A DNA stretch of 64,000 nucleotides from an uncultured Cohaesibacter sp. (GCF_963667045.1 NZ_OY762934.1:936510-1000509); one strand, 5' to 3'; positions 53,330-62,135 are shown, numbered from the stretch's first letter. Numbers and translations: made by a program. The notes: generated from the letters alone by a model not told the origin.

Positions 53330-54331
53330 ATGGTACCTGCTCATTTGAATGCGGATCTTCTAGCCAAACAAATTCTCGAAGGGAACAGAGCGTCCCTAGC
53401 AAGAGCCATAACGCTCGTGGAGAGCCGCAAGCCTGAACACCGGGCAATCGCCCGCGAGCTATTGACCCAATTGCTGCCCTACTCGGGCAAGGCTCACAGG
53501 GTGGGAATCACCGGTGTTCCGGGCGTTGGCAAATCGACCACCATCGACCAGTTGGGCAAGAACCTGACGGAAGCGGGCAAGCGCGTCGCCGTTCTGGCCG
53601 TTGACCCTTCCTCCACCCGCACGGGTGGGTCCATCCTCGGTGACAAGACCCGCATGGAACAACTTTGCACCGATCCTAACGCCTTCATCCGTCCTTCCCC
53701 TTCGGCTGGCACGCTGGGGGGCGTTGCGGCCCGGACGCGCGAAACCATGTTCCTGTGCGAGGCTGCTGGCTATGATGTCATTCTGGTCGAAACCGTTGGC
53801 ATCGGTCAGTCGGAAACCACGGTTGCCGACATGGTCGACTTCTTCCTCGTGCTGATGCTGCCGGGTGCTGGCGATGAGCTTCAGGGTATCAAGAAGGGCG
53901 TGCTTGAGATTGCCGACATGATCGCGGTCAACAAGGCAGATGGCGACGGCTGGGCACGGGCCCGCAAGGCGGCGGCCCAATATCGTGCCGCCCTGCATAT
54001 CATGACCCCGGTCAGCAGCAACTGGACACCGCCGGTCATGACTATTTCGGGTCTCGCCAACGAGAGCCTCGACAAGATGTGGAAGCAGGTTGTAGAGCAT
54101 CAACAGAAGCTGACTGCAACCGGCGAATTGCAGGAAAAGCGCAGTGGCCAGCAAGTGCGCTGGATGTGGTCGATGCTCGAAGACCGCATGCGTGCCCTGC
54201 TGCATGAAAATGCCAGCGTCAAGGACCTGCTGCATCAGGTCGAGGGGCAGGTCGAAAGCGGCACCCTGCCAGCGTCAGTGGCGGTTGAAGACGTCATGGA
54301 ACAGCTTCTGAGCAACCTCAGAAACAGCTGA
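53330..54331 (+). CDS. meaB: Methylmalonyl-CoA mutase-associated GTPase MeaB
   Basis: A 333-residue G3E-family GTPase that protects and gates cofactor loading of methylmalonyl-CoA mutase. Walker A is GVPGVGKST at 62-70. DPSSTRTGGSILGDKTRMEQ is the MeaB/ArgK signature, VETVGIGQSETTVADMVDFF carries switch residues, and IAVNKADGDGW holds the NKxD specificity motif. Length is normal. The start has AGGAA upstream. It is not next to mutAB (14 kb away on the other strand), whereas in many genomes meaB adjoins the mutase genes. A terminator follows. Confidence 0.96.
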   Translation: MVPAHLNADLLAKQILEGNRASLARAITLVESRKPEHRAIARELLTQLLPYSGKAHRVGITGVPGVGKSTTIDQLGKNLTEAGKRVAVLAVDPSSTRTGGSILGDKTRMEQLCTDPNAFIRPSPSAGTLGGVAARTRETMFLCEAAGYDVILVETVGIGQSETTVADMVDFFLVLMLPGAGDELQGIKKGVLEIADMIAVNKADGDGWARARKAAAQYRAALHIMTPVSSNWTPPVMTISGLANESLDKMWKQVVEHQQKLTATGELQEKRSGQQVRWMWSMLEDRMRALLHENASVKDLLHQVEGQVESGTLPASVAVEDVMEQLLSNLRNS

Positions 54332-54373
54332 CACCCGCGCCGGAGTTCGGCTCCGATCCTGCAAGAAACTCCA

Positions 54374-54410
54374 AAGGCCGTGTGCGCTTGTGTTACGGCC
54401 TTTATTAATC
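54374..54410 (+). terminator. Terminator of meaB
   Basis: AAAGGCCGT (54374-54382) and ACGGCCTTT (54396-54404) form a 9-bp perfect stem with a 13-base loop, followed by ATTAAT. Confidence 0.72.
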
Positions 54411-54564
54411 TTTGCAGGTTTGTTTTTGCGTGTGCTGTATTATTACGCACAATTATCCTTGGCCGTATTATCTATACAGCTTTTTTTCACCACTCTTGAT
54501 GTATAGTCATAACGGTTTCGGCTCAAGGTGGTACAAATTGAACTGAAGATTGGGGGGAGGTTCA

Positions 54565-55452
54565 ATGCGCAAGACCAGAGGGTCCGTTCTGGTTGCTGAC
54601 TCATCTGCCAAAGGACGTGAGGACATCCTGCAAAGCCTGTTAATGGTCGACGCAGACCTGTCGATCCTGCAGGCAGATTCGCCCGCTACCCTCGGCACCA
54701 TACTGAGCAACACCACCATCGATATCCTTTTTATCGGAGAGCGATTCTCGGAAATGGATGGCCTCGATGTCATTGAGCAGCTGGGGCCATTGCGCCACTC
54801 CAGTCTGACCATTTTGCTCGCCGACCATTTCAGCGCCGCCACGCTTGAGCGCAGCCGCAAGCTCGGCCTCTATGACTGCATCCAGACGCCACTTAAAGAA
54901 TCTGATTTACAGCGCATCCTGCTAAGGCGAGACGCACAACTCAACAAGCTGTCGGCCTTGGTCATTGATTCCCAGTCAGCCACTCGCCGGATCATTTTCA
55001 GGTTGCTGTCAGACTGCCGGTTCCGACTGATGATTTCGGAGGCTGAAACCGGACCGCTCGCCGTCTCTCTGAGCAAGGCCATCCCTTATCATATACTGCT
55101 GGTTGATCCTGAAACCGAGGGCTGGCAGGGATCGGATATGGCCAAGAAGATCACCACGCGACAGCAACAATGTCGCATTGTGCTGATGAGTGCCGGAGAT
55201 GAAACCGCCATTCTCGCCCAGCATGGAGATGCAGAGGTGGCCGGTTTTATCAAGAAGCCATTCTATCCCGATGACCTGGAACGGCTGATGCATCAATTGT
55301 TGAACATTCCCCCAAGCAATCTGCTCAACAAGAATTTCTTTGAAGAACAGACCCCGTCGCAATCTGCATTGTCTGATATGCCCTCCCCCCTGTCCGGCCA
55401 TGGCGAGGCCGAGCAATCCGCAGAGGACAACAGAGAGATTGTCTGGCTCTGA
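54565..55452 (+). CDS. Double-receiver protein with one degenerate receiver
   Basis: A 295-residue protein; the ATG at 54565 follows GGGGGGAGG closely. It has two CheY-like domains and no output domain. Receiver 1 (residues 6-120) has Gly58 where the phospho-Asp should be (LFIGERFSEMDG) and Thr108 in place of the conserved Lys, so it cannot be phosphorylated normally. Receiver 2 (130-245) keeps Asp181 (HILLVDPE), Ser209 (VLMSAGDE) and Lys231 (FIKKPF), so it may be active. A disordered tail ends EQSAEDNREIVWL, like the SAEEDVVFV end of the pseudo-receiver at 47.5 kb. No kinase is adjacent. It is convergent with the asparaginase gene, 13 bases apart. Confidence 0.75.
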   Translation: MRKTRGSVLVADSSAKGREDILQSLLMVDADLSILQADSPATLGTILSNTTIDILFIGERFSEMDGLDVIEQLGPLRHSSLTILLADHFSAATLERSRKLGLYDCIQTPLKESDLQRILLRRDAQLNKLSALVIDSQSATRRIIFRLLSDCRFRLMISEAETGPLAVSLSKAIPYHILLVDPETEGWQGSDMAKKITTRQQQCRIVLMSAGDETAILAQHGDAEVAGFIKKPFYPDDLERLMHQLLNIPPSNLLNKNFFEEQTPSQSALSDMPSPLSGHGEAEQSAEDNREIVWL

Positions 55453-55465
55453 CCGAAGAGGCCCC

Positions 55466-56503
55466 TCAGGCTTTCATCTTCTGCATGAGATGGGACAGCA
55501 CGCCGTCCGCGAGCTTGATCTCTCCGACCTTGATGCCATTCCAGTTGACCAGCTTGCGTTCCCTCCAGTCTTCCATGGCAACAGCCTCTCCTTCGCTCAT
55601 TGGCAGGAAAGCGTCGATCACCGCAGCCATCATGATTTCCGAGGCCCGCGCAGCGCCGTCCCAGCATTTGAGAGCCACGCCTAGTCCCTGATCGGGCAGA
55701 CTGGCGCAGAAGACCCCTTCGGCACCGGTCTTGACGAAGGCACGCTCGCCGAAAATCTCCATGATCGATGTGCAGAAGCGATCATGCCCGGCCACCATGT
55801 AGGGGGCCTTGGCAACGGCTTGCCGCAACCTTTGGGCAGCCTTGGCCCGTTCCGGCGCAAAACCCGAACCGGTGCCAAAACGAGCAAAGGCATGGGCCAG
55901 ATTCTTCAAGGGAATCGCATAGGTCGGGATCGAGCAGCCATCAACACCGCAGAGATCCATGCCTCTTTCTCCCTCGAGAGAAAAGCCGGTCGCTTGCTCC
56001 AGAACGGCCCTCACCTCCCGCTGCACCGGATGATCCGGCTTGACATAGCCATGATGATCAAAGCCAGCCTGTTGGGAAAAGCACAGGAACCCGGCGTGCT
56101 TGCCGGAGCAATTGTTGTTGGCGGCGGTTGGATCGACACCGCGCAGATGCAGGATCGCCTGATCCTTTTCATAGCGCGGGCTGTGCGCCCCACATTCCAG
56201 CGCGCCTTCAGAGAGGCCGCAGGCTTGTAGCATCGCCTTCACGGTATCGACATGGATCTCTTCGCCATTGTGCGAGGCGCAGGCAATGGATAGCGCTTCG
56301 GTTGGCAAATGGAAGTGATCGGCCGCGCCGGATTCGATCAGCGGCAAAGCCTGCAGCCCCTTGATGGCAGACCGAGGGAACACGGGGCTTTCGATATCCC
56401 CGATCGACGAAACAAGTTCGCCCGCAGCATCAACCACGGCGATTGCCCCCATGTGCCAGCTTTCAACCCGCACGCCCCGCGTCACTTCAACCAGAACAGC
56501 CAT
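55466..56503 (-). CDS. Asparaginase II family protein (Rhizobium etli type)
   Basis: A 345-residue protein of the asparaginase_II family, unrelated to the E. coli type enzymes. It hydrolyses asparagine to aspartate and ammonia. Landmarks are SPVFPRSAIKGLQALPLIES (with the SxxK-type pair Ser and Lys), IACASHNGEEIHVDTVKAML, ECGAHSPRYEKD, and NNNCSGKHAGFLC with the zinc-binding Cys and Lys region. GMDLCGVDGCSIPTYAIPL supplies further family cysteines. The start at 56503 matches MAVLVEVTRGVRVES; the frame is open to 56650. No signal peptide is seen. Confidence 0.92.
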   Translation of the reverse strand: MAVLVEVTRGVRVESWHMGAIAVVDAAGELVSSIGDIESPVFPRSAIKGLQALPLIESGAADHFHLPTEALSIACASHNGEEIHVDTVKAMLQACGLSEGALECGAHSPRYEKDQAILHLRGVDPTAANNNCSGKHAGFLCFSQQAGFDHHGYVKPDHPVQREVRAVLEQATGFSLEGERGMDLCGVDGCSIPTYAIPLKNLAHAFARFGTGSGFAPERAKAAQRLRQAVAKAPYMVAGHDRFCTSIMEIFGERAFVKTGAEGVFCASLPDQGLGVALKCWDGAARASEIMMAAVIDAFLPMSEGEAVAMEDWRERKLVNWNGIKVGEIKLADGVLSHLMQKMKA

Positions 56504-56693
56504 CTTGTTCCCCAACTCTCTCTTTTTGTTTGCGCCGCCGGTGGTTGCGGCAACTTTAGTTGGATGAAGCCTATCGCTCACATTCCGCAGGGACAAGGGT
56601 GAACTTGCCGGGCGCATCCGTTGAGAACAGCTTGAGCTCGCGGTGCCCATTGTCTAGGGTCGGCAGGTTGCTTGACGAAACAGGACAGATCCG

Positions 56694-57755
56694 ATGACCA
56701 CCAGAAACGCCAGAGACCACGGCATCACAACGGGAACGCTAGAAACAGGCCCGACCAACAGCCTCGCCGATGTCCCCGGGGTCTCCTTCGGTCAGGTCAC
56801 CCTGTCCGATGGTCCGGTGCAGACCGGGGTCACGGTCATCCACCCGACGGAAGGCTCGGCCTTCGAGCAGAAGTGCATTGCGGCCTGTCATGTGATCAAT
56901 GGCTTTGGCAAGAGCGTCGGGCTGATGCAACTGTCCGAGTTGGGGCAACTGGAAACCCCGATCGTCCTGACCAACACGCTTTCGGTCGGCACCGCCTCAA
57001 CCGCCCTCGTCCGGCACATGCTCGCCGGACACCCGGCCATTGGCGACACCACAGGGACGGTCAATCCGGTTGTCATGGAATGCAATGATGGTGCCTATCT
57101 CAACGATATCCGCGGGCTTCATGTCACCGAGGCTCATGTTCTGGAGGCATTACAGCAGCACGCTCCCACGCTGGAACAGGGGGCAAAAGGCGCCGGAACG
57201 GGCATGAGCTGTTACGGCCTCAAAGGCGGCGTCGGATCGGCCTCACGGCTGGTGCCTCTGGCTGGCTGGACCTTCACGCTCGGTGCTGCAACGCTGTGCA
57301 ACATGGGCCGTTTGCCCAACCTGATGGTCGGTGGGCGTCCGGTCGGGGCCGAAATCATGGCGCTTGAGAGCAGCAAGGCAGGCGCAACTGCCGAACTTGG
57401 TTCCATCATCATCATCCTCGGCACCAACGCGCCGCTTACCGCGCGCCAGATGGAACGCATCTGCAAACGCGCGACCGCCGGCCTCGCCCGCACGGGAACC
57501 CAGTTCGGCTCAGGCAGCGGTGATGTTGTGCTGGGATTCACGACGGCCAATCGCCTGCCCCATACTGCGCCGGCAGATCCGGTCCTGGCGATAGAGATGC
57601 TGCATGAGGATAGTCTTGACAGCCTGTTCAGCGCGACCATCGAAGTGGTTGAAGAGGCAATCCTCAATGCGCTGTTTGCAGCGGAGACCACTTACGGCAA
57701 GCAGGGACGTAGCCGCAAGAGCCTTTCTGACTGGTGGAAAGAGCTGGAAGTCTGA
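56694..57755 (+). CDS. DmpA/BapA-type P1 family aminopeptidase (S58)
   Basis: A 353-residue member of the DmpA family of N-terminal nucleophile hydrolases, which cleave themselves and then remove N-terminal or beta-amino acids. The self-cleavage site is Gly236-Ser237 in ELGSIIIILGTNAPL. Other landmarks are LADVPGVSFGQVTLSDGPVQ, VLTNTLSVGTASTALVRHML, and GAGTGMSCYGLKGGVGSASR. Length matches (about 350-375). It is divergent from the asparaginase gene (190 bases apart), and the two may both serve amino-acid scavenging. No signal peptide. Confidence 0.93.
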   Translation: MTTRNARDHGITTGTLETGPTNSLADVPGVSFGQVTLSDGPVQTGVTVIHPTEGSAFEQKCIAACHVINGFGKSVGLMQLSELGQLETPIVLTNTLSVGTASTALVRHMLAGHPAIGDTTGTVNPVVMECNDGAYLNDIRGLHVTEAHVLEALQQHAPTLEQGAKGAGTGMSCYGLKGGVGSASRLVPLAGWTFTLGAATLCNMGRLPNLMVGGRPVGAEIMALESSKAGATAELGSIIIILGTNAPLTARQMERICKRATAGLARTGTQFGSGSGDVVLGFTTANRLPHTAPADPVLAIEMLHEDSLDSLFSATIEVVEEAILNALFAAETTYGKQGRSRKSLSDWWKELEV

Positions 57756-57812
57756 GAACAGACGCCCAGTTACGACAGCAAAAGCAGATCCTGAGATTGG
57801 CAGGCGACTGAA

Positions 57813-59111
57813 TCAGCGGCTACCCAGCAGCGCCCTTGTAACCAGTGCCAGCATCATCGCCGGGACGGCCTTGATCAAGGCCCCCGCCGGATCCATCCAG
57901 AGGGCCGGAACCAGCAAACTGGCAGAGCATAGATAGACCACCGTCATGATCACCATCGCAATGCAGATCTGATGCGCCAGCCGGCGAATGAGAATCGCTA
58001 TGCCGAGCGCAATGTCGATGAAGGCAGCGCTCGCCAACAGGAATTGCACCTGCAGGACGGTCGCTCCGGAATCGGCCAGGTTTTCCGCTGCCCACTGCAT
58101 GTCAAACAGCGTCAGCACACCGGTCAGAATCCAGAACAGCGACAGAGTGGCCACAAGAACCGGCAGCAACAGAGCCAGCCGGGAGAACCAACGCTCCTGC
58201 GTCGTGCTCGGCATCATGGCCAGCGTTTCCTCATAGGAGCGGCAATAGCGACCGGAAATCGAGTGCCACAGGGTCGGGTCGCCATTGACATGGCCTTCCA
58301 GCACCTGAAGCGCGGTGGTGCGCATCGGCGACCGCCAGCCAAGCCGTCCGAGGCCATTGGCGATGCCGGTCAGCAGATTGGCGGTTCGTGTTGAAAATCT
58401 GAAGGTCTTCCAAGCGGGCGAGAAACCAAGCCAATTGCGCATGCCCACAACCAGCTCTTCAAAGGTGTGGCTTTCCGCTTCCACCAGATCGATATCGGCA
58501 TGGGCGGGAATACGCCCTTCCACGGCCATCAGGGCAGCTTCCGTCAGTTCGTCGATGTGAATCGTCTGAATACGACGGTCAGCCATAACAAGAGGCTGGA
58601 TATAAGGAAATCCAGCCAGGAGGCGCAGCAGCGCTGTGCCACTGTAGGCAGAGGGGGCGAGAACGAGGCCGGGGCGCAACACGACCCACTCGATGGACGA
58701 ATCCATCACCACATCATCACCAATAGCCTTGGTGCGCATGAAGGCAGTGGGGGCATTGGGCTCGGCACCGGTGGAAGAGATCTGGACAAACCGCAGGATC
58801 CCGCGTTCCACGCAGGCATCAAGGCAGGCCTTGACCGACAGATGATGAACGGCTTCCAGATCGGCCATCAGGCCATCCTGAAGCGCGCTGGCGGCATTGA
58901 CCACGGCATCGACGTCATCGAGCAGATGCATCCATTCGCCAGGATCAAGCATCCGGCGCATGTCGCCCGTGAACCATTCTACCTGAGGAAGGAGTTTTGC
59001 CGCCTCCCTCGGTGTCCGCGACAGGCTGACCACCTCATGGTCTGCACGGAGCAAGGCTCGGCATATTTCCGATCCGATCAGGCCAAAACCACCAAGAACC
59101 AGAATGCGCAT
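57813..59111 (-). CDS. SDR-family NAD(P)-binding protein fused to a DoxX-like membrane domain
   Basis: A 432-residue two-part protein. Residues 1 to about 290 are an extended/atypical short-chain dehydrogenase: GGFGLIGSEICRALL at the nucleotide site, VDAVVNAASALQDG, FVQISSTGAEPNAPTAFMRT and a Lys (TKAIGDDVV); the YxxxK Tyr is not in place, so it may be a non-catalytic NAD(P) binder, as in NmrA-like proteins. Residues about 310-430 are four hydrophobic helices (ALLLPVLVATLSLFWILTGV, FLLASAAFIDIALGIAILI) resembling DoxX. The fusion type is seen in other bacteria. The function is unknown. Confidence 0.82.
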   Translation of the reverse strand: MRILVLGGFGLIGSEICRALLRADHEVVSLSRTPREAAKLLPQVEWFTGDMRRMLDPGEWMHLLDDVDAVVNAASALQDGLMADLEAVHHLSVKACLDACVERGILRFVQISSTGAEPNAPTAFMRTKAIGDDVVMDSSIEWVVLRPGLVLAPSAYSGTALLRLLAGFPYIQPLVMADRRIQTIHIDELTEAALMAVEGRIPAHADIDLVEAESHTFEELVVGMRNWLGFSPAWKTFRFSTRTANLLTGIANGLGRLGWRSPMRTTALQVLEGHVNGDPTLWHSISGRYCRSYEETLAMMPSTTQERWFSRLALLLPVLVATLSLFWILTGVLTLFDMQWAAENLADSGATVLQVQFLLASAAFIDIALGIAILIRRLAHQICIAMVIMTVVYLCSASLLVPALWMDPAGALIKAVPAMMLALVTRALLGSR

Positions 59112-59568
59112 AACTGCCCTGTCCGCTCCCTACCACTATTCCAAAACAAAAAAGCAAATTGCACTGATCGCGGCTTTCATACCCAATGCAGCAAATCAGC
59201 CAGATGAATCCGCATCCTAAGTCAAGGTGCGGCAAATTTCGTGCCGACTTTAGTCGTCCCCATGAGTGAGGTCATCTTCACAATTAGCATTACATATTTG
59301 TACCGAAATGTATCAAATGCGAAAAGGGGGGTAAATACGGTAGCTGTGCTTAATTGCCCTTGTTCTGGAAGGATTTAGGAAGCGGGCCGGGCCAGCCCGC
59401 ACGATGGTTGGCAGTCGCTTCTTTGCGGCTGGCATCAAGGCCTTGTCAATTGTCTGGGGATATCTTCGGAGAGACAGGAACTGACGACTCTGCTAGCAGC
59501 TATTCGCGCCGTCGACGTGGCAAGAGGCAACAGGCTACAAGATGCAGCCCGCCCCCCTCACAATCTGG
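59112..59568. other. Intergenic region between two minus-strand genes
   Basis: About 455 bases with no supported gene. A loose dyad, CATATTT and AAATGTA around six bases near 59293-59312, lies some 180 bases before the SDR-DoxX gene. No terminator is visible after the Rrf2-type gene. Confidence 0.35.
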
Positions 59569-60048
59569 TCAGGCACAGTTGGGCCGATGGACGTCGCTCA
59601 GATTTCCGATCTGTTCGCTCATCCCGAGCAGAGGTTTGAGACAATCTGGATGGGCAATCATATCGTCAAGCGTGTAAGCGTCCAGCACCTTGAGGAAAGC
59701 TGCAAGCGCATCCTGCAGCAGCAGGCGGAATTTGCACTGGGAGATCAACGGACAGGTGTTCGTCTCCTCGGAAAAACATTCCACGATGATCATGTTTTCC
59801 TCGGTCTGACGAATGACTTCCCCGACATTGATGTCCTCGGGGGCCTTGGCCAGCCTTATGCCGCCGTTCCGGCCGCGGATGGCCTGAATGGCACCGATGT
59901 GCACCAGACGCTGGGCGATCTTGTTCAGGTGGTGACCAGAAATGTCATAAGCGCCAGCAATCTCGGCAAGGCGAACAGTGTGATCGGGCTTGAGCGCACA
60001 ATACATCAGCAGGCGCATTGCATAATTTGAGTGCTGGGTAAGACGCAT
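59569..60048 (-). CDS. Rrf2-family Fe-S regulator, NsrR-like
   Basis: A 159-residue winged-helix regulator. The DNA-binding part is MRLTQHSNYAMRLLMYCALK, then EIAGAYDISGHHLNKIAQRL and IRGRNGGIRLAKAPEDINVG. The cluster ligands C91, C99 and C105 (ECFSEETNTCPLISQCKF) have the spacing shared by NsrR-type and RirA-type proteins; the NTCP motif favours NsrR, which senses nitric oxide, but RirA (iron) cannot be excluded. It is divergent from a SLAC1 channel gene across a 385-base region rich in dyads, a likely regulatory target. Confidence 0.87.
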   Translation of the reverse strand: MRLTQHSNYAMRLLMYCALKPDHTVRLAEIAGAYDISGHHLNKIAQRLVHIGAIQAIRGRNGGIRLAKAPEDINVGEVIRQTEENMIIVECFSEETNTCPLISQCKFRLLLQDALAAFLKVLDAYTLDDMIAHPDCLKPLLGMSEQIGNLSDVHRPNCA

Positions 60049-60199
60049 GAAACCTCCGAGCCTTGGCCAAGGGATGGGATATCCCCTTTGCGATGCCTCA
60101 TTCCATCGAGTGACACACCGATAACGCTATACATAAGTATAACATCTTTGGACGCATAGCCAACAATGACAGATTCATATTCAAACGAACATAAAAAAT

Positions 60200-60253
60200 G
60201 CACTGCTGCCCATATCGATTAGAGACCGGGGTGATCGATACAGGCAGCAGTGC
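60200..60253. promoter_or_regulatory. Nested 11+7 bp dyad between the NsrR-like and SLAC1 genes
   Basis: GCACTGCTGCC (60200-60210) pairs with GGCAGCAGTGC (60243-60253), and inside it TATCGAT (60213-60219) pairs with ATCGATA (60234-60240); only a CA/CA internal mismatch and a 14-base loop are unpaired. There is no U-tract. It could be a transcript hairpin in the SLAC1 leader or a protein-binding site. Confidence 0.5.
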
Positions 60254-60361
60254 CATCAGCACCCCAAGCTGGAGTGCGATGAACGGAGAGAGCTCATCTT
60301 ATATGTTCATATTTTCAAATATACAAATTCCAGAGGTTTCCCAGAAATCATTTGTTGGTTA

Positions 60362-60383
60362 TGTTATAACACTTGTCATAACA
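60362..60383. promoter_or_regulatory. Tandem TGTYATAACA boxes before the SLAC1 gene
   Basis: TGTTATAACA (60362-60371), itself palindromic, is followed after CT by TGTCATAACA (60374-60383), a 12-base period. The pair lies 50 bases before the SLAC1 start codon and is a candidate operator or promoter element. Confidence 0.4.
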
Positions 60384-60433
60384 GGTATCAAGTTTACTTG
60401 TTTAAATTCCCCCGCCTATTTTGGAAAGGCAGA

Positions 60434-61471
60434 ATGACGCAAATGAGCAACCCGACTGGCCCCGGCGTATCGTCGCCCACCCCCCTGGACGCTGGCCCGA
60501 TGCACACCATGGGCGCCCACTCCCATTCCCGTCTCGAGCATTTTCCCAACGCATTCTTTGCCATGGTCATGGGCCTGGCAGGCTTCACCCTAGCCACGGA
60601 ACGCATAGAGAAAAGCCTTGGCGCAGAACACTCTATCAGCCTGTATTTGCTAGTCTTTACCGGCATTGTCTTCGCACTTCTGCTCGGCTTCTATCTGGCC
60701 AAGGCAGTGCGTTACCCTCAAGCCATCCGCTGGGAATGGAACCATCCCGTACGGTTGTGCTTTTTCCCGGCAGCCTCCATCGGCCTTATTCTGATGGGCA
60801 CGGCCTTTGCGCCTTTTTCCCGGCCGCTTTCCTTTGGCTTCTGGGCCGTTGGCGCAGCGCTCCACCTGTTCGGAACCCTCGCCGTTCTGTCCACTTGGAT
60901 CGGGCACAGGAACTTTGAATTGATGCATCTCAATCCGGCATGGTTCATTCCGGTGGTCGGCAATATCCTGGTGCCCATTGCCGGTGCCAGACTGGGTTAC
61001 ATGGAAATTTCATGGTTCTTCTTTGCCGTTGGCATCCTGTTCTGGATCGTTCTCCTGACACTGGTTTTCAACCGGCTGGTTTTCCACAATCCGCTGCCGC
61101 AACGGCTCCTGCCGACCCTGATGATTCTGATTGCACCTCCCGCTATCGGGTTTGTCTCCTTCGTGACCATGACCGGAGAGATTGGCCCCTTCGCGCGCAT
61201 TCTATATTACACCGGGGTCTTCTTCTTCCTGATCATCCTGCTACAGCTGCCAAAACTGTCACGGATCTCCTTTGCCATGTCATGGTGGGCCTATAGTTTC
61301 CCCATGGCGGCCCTCACCATCGCCACCCTGCTCTATGCTGAGAAAATCCAGTCTCCCTTCCATGAGACTCTCGGCCTTGTGCTGTTTGCCCTGCTGGTTC
61401 TGGTGATCATCGGTCTGCTTGCAAGAACGGCCAAAGCGATCATCGGCAACGAGATCTGCCAGCCCGAATAA
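60434..61471 (+). CDS. SLAC1/TehA-family anion channel protein
   Basis: A 345-residue membrane protein of the SLAC1/TehA family with ten helices and a histidine-containing N-terminus (GPMHTMGAHSHSRLEHF). Typical segments are HFPNAFFAMVMGLAGFTLAT, IRWEWNHPVRLCFFPAASIG, NPAWFIPVVGNILVPIAGAR and ISFAMSWWAYSFPMAALTIA. The pore-gating Phe of TehA would lie in the FVTMTGE or SWWAYSFP region, but I cannot place it exactly. Such channels pass nitrate, chloride or other small anions. The ATG at 60434 has AAAGG 4 bases upstream; the next ATG (60443) is an alternative. It is divergent from the NsrR-like gene. Confidence 0.92.
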   Translation: MTQMSNPTGPGVSSPTPLDAGPMHTMGAHSHSRLEHFPNAFFAMVMGLAGFTLATERIEKSLGAEHSISLYLLVFTGIVFALLLGFYLAKAVRYPQAIRWEWNHPVRLCFFPAASIGLILMGTAFAPFSRPLSFGFWAVGAALHLFGTLAVLSTWIGHRNFELMHLNPAWFIPVVGNILVPIAGARLGYMEISWFFFAVGILFWIVLLTLVFNRLVFHNPLPQRLLPTLMILIAPPAIGFVSFVTMTGEIGPFARILYYTGVFFFLIILLQLPKLSRISFAMSWWAYSFPMAALTIATLLYAEKIQSPFHETLGLVLFALLVLVIIGLLARTAKAIIGNEICQPE

Positions 61472-62135
61472 CAGCAACCACCTTGGGGTGCTCACATAGT
61501 GAGAGCGCAGAATCGGTAAACCGACTTGCGCTCTTTTTTTTGGGCGTTCATCTGTGCATTTGCGATCAAAATCCAGAGAAGATTTTTCAGCCAGATTTTG
61601 GCTGATTTCAGCCCCAAAAGAGGCACTCGTTCAAACTTCATTGACTCAGAACAAAAGGAAAAACAAATCGATATTTTTCCTCACATTTATTGCGTAAAAA
61701 TTTACAAATTTTCGTCAATAGTTCACCGTTGGTCCGAATTCCCGCTACCCTTTGTTGGTGCTACACTTTAGGATAAAGAGAGCCAGACCTTTTGCGGTTC
61801 TTAATCAGGGAATACCCTCAAGACAATGCATGTCAACCTGCAGCAAAAACTGATGACGCCAGACCCTTGCTCTGCCTTATGCGGAGCTTTGCGCGTTCTG
61901 GCCTATTCCCCCTTTCCGCACAGCCAAGGCCAGCATCAGATCATTTCGACCGGTGCACAGGCCATGCTGCTTGGACGGGATGCCTGCGCGGGGACGTCTG
62001 GCTGGCTGAAACATTCCCCTCGTCTGCAATCTTTTGCAGAGAGCTCTATTCCTGGATTTCGCCCACTATCCTCCCGCTCGGACTATTGGGCAGACCCGAA
62101 ACATGAAAAGCAGATCCTCACAGGAGAAAACAAGA
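61472..62135. other. Long intergenic region before the CoA-transferase gene
   Basis: About 660 bases. After the SLAC1 terminator comes an AT-rich block (61540-61770) that includes AAAATTT-AC-AAATTTT near 61690. From about 61840 to 62110 the sequence is visibly richer in G and C, and overlapping frames of about 100 codons are open, but none has a ribosome-binding site or a recognisable product. It may be a long leader or a decayed gene. Confidence 0.35.
61502..61541 (+). terminator. Terminator of the SLAC1 gene
   Basis: AGAGCGCA (61502-61509) pairs with TGCGCTCT (61526-61533), with an inner TCGGT/ACCGA stem, followed by a run of eight T. Confidence 0.88.

Noticed and set aside
59291-59316. 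ACATATTTG/AAATGTAT as an NsrR site
   Set aside because: The arms are imperfect and the spacing does not match the NsrR consensus; it is also downstream of the regulator gene rather than in its divergent promoter.
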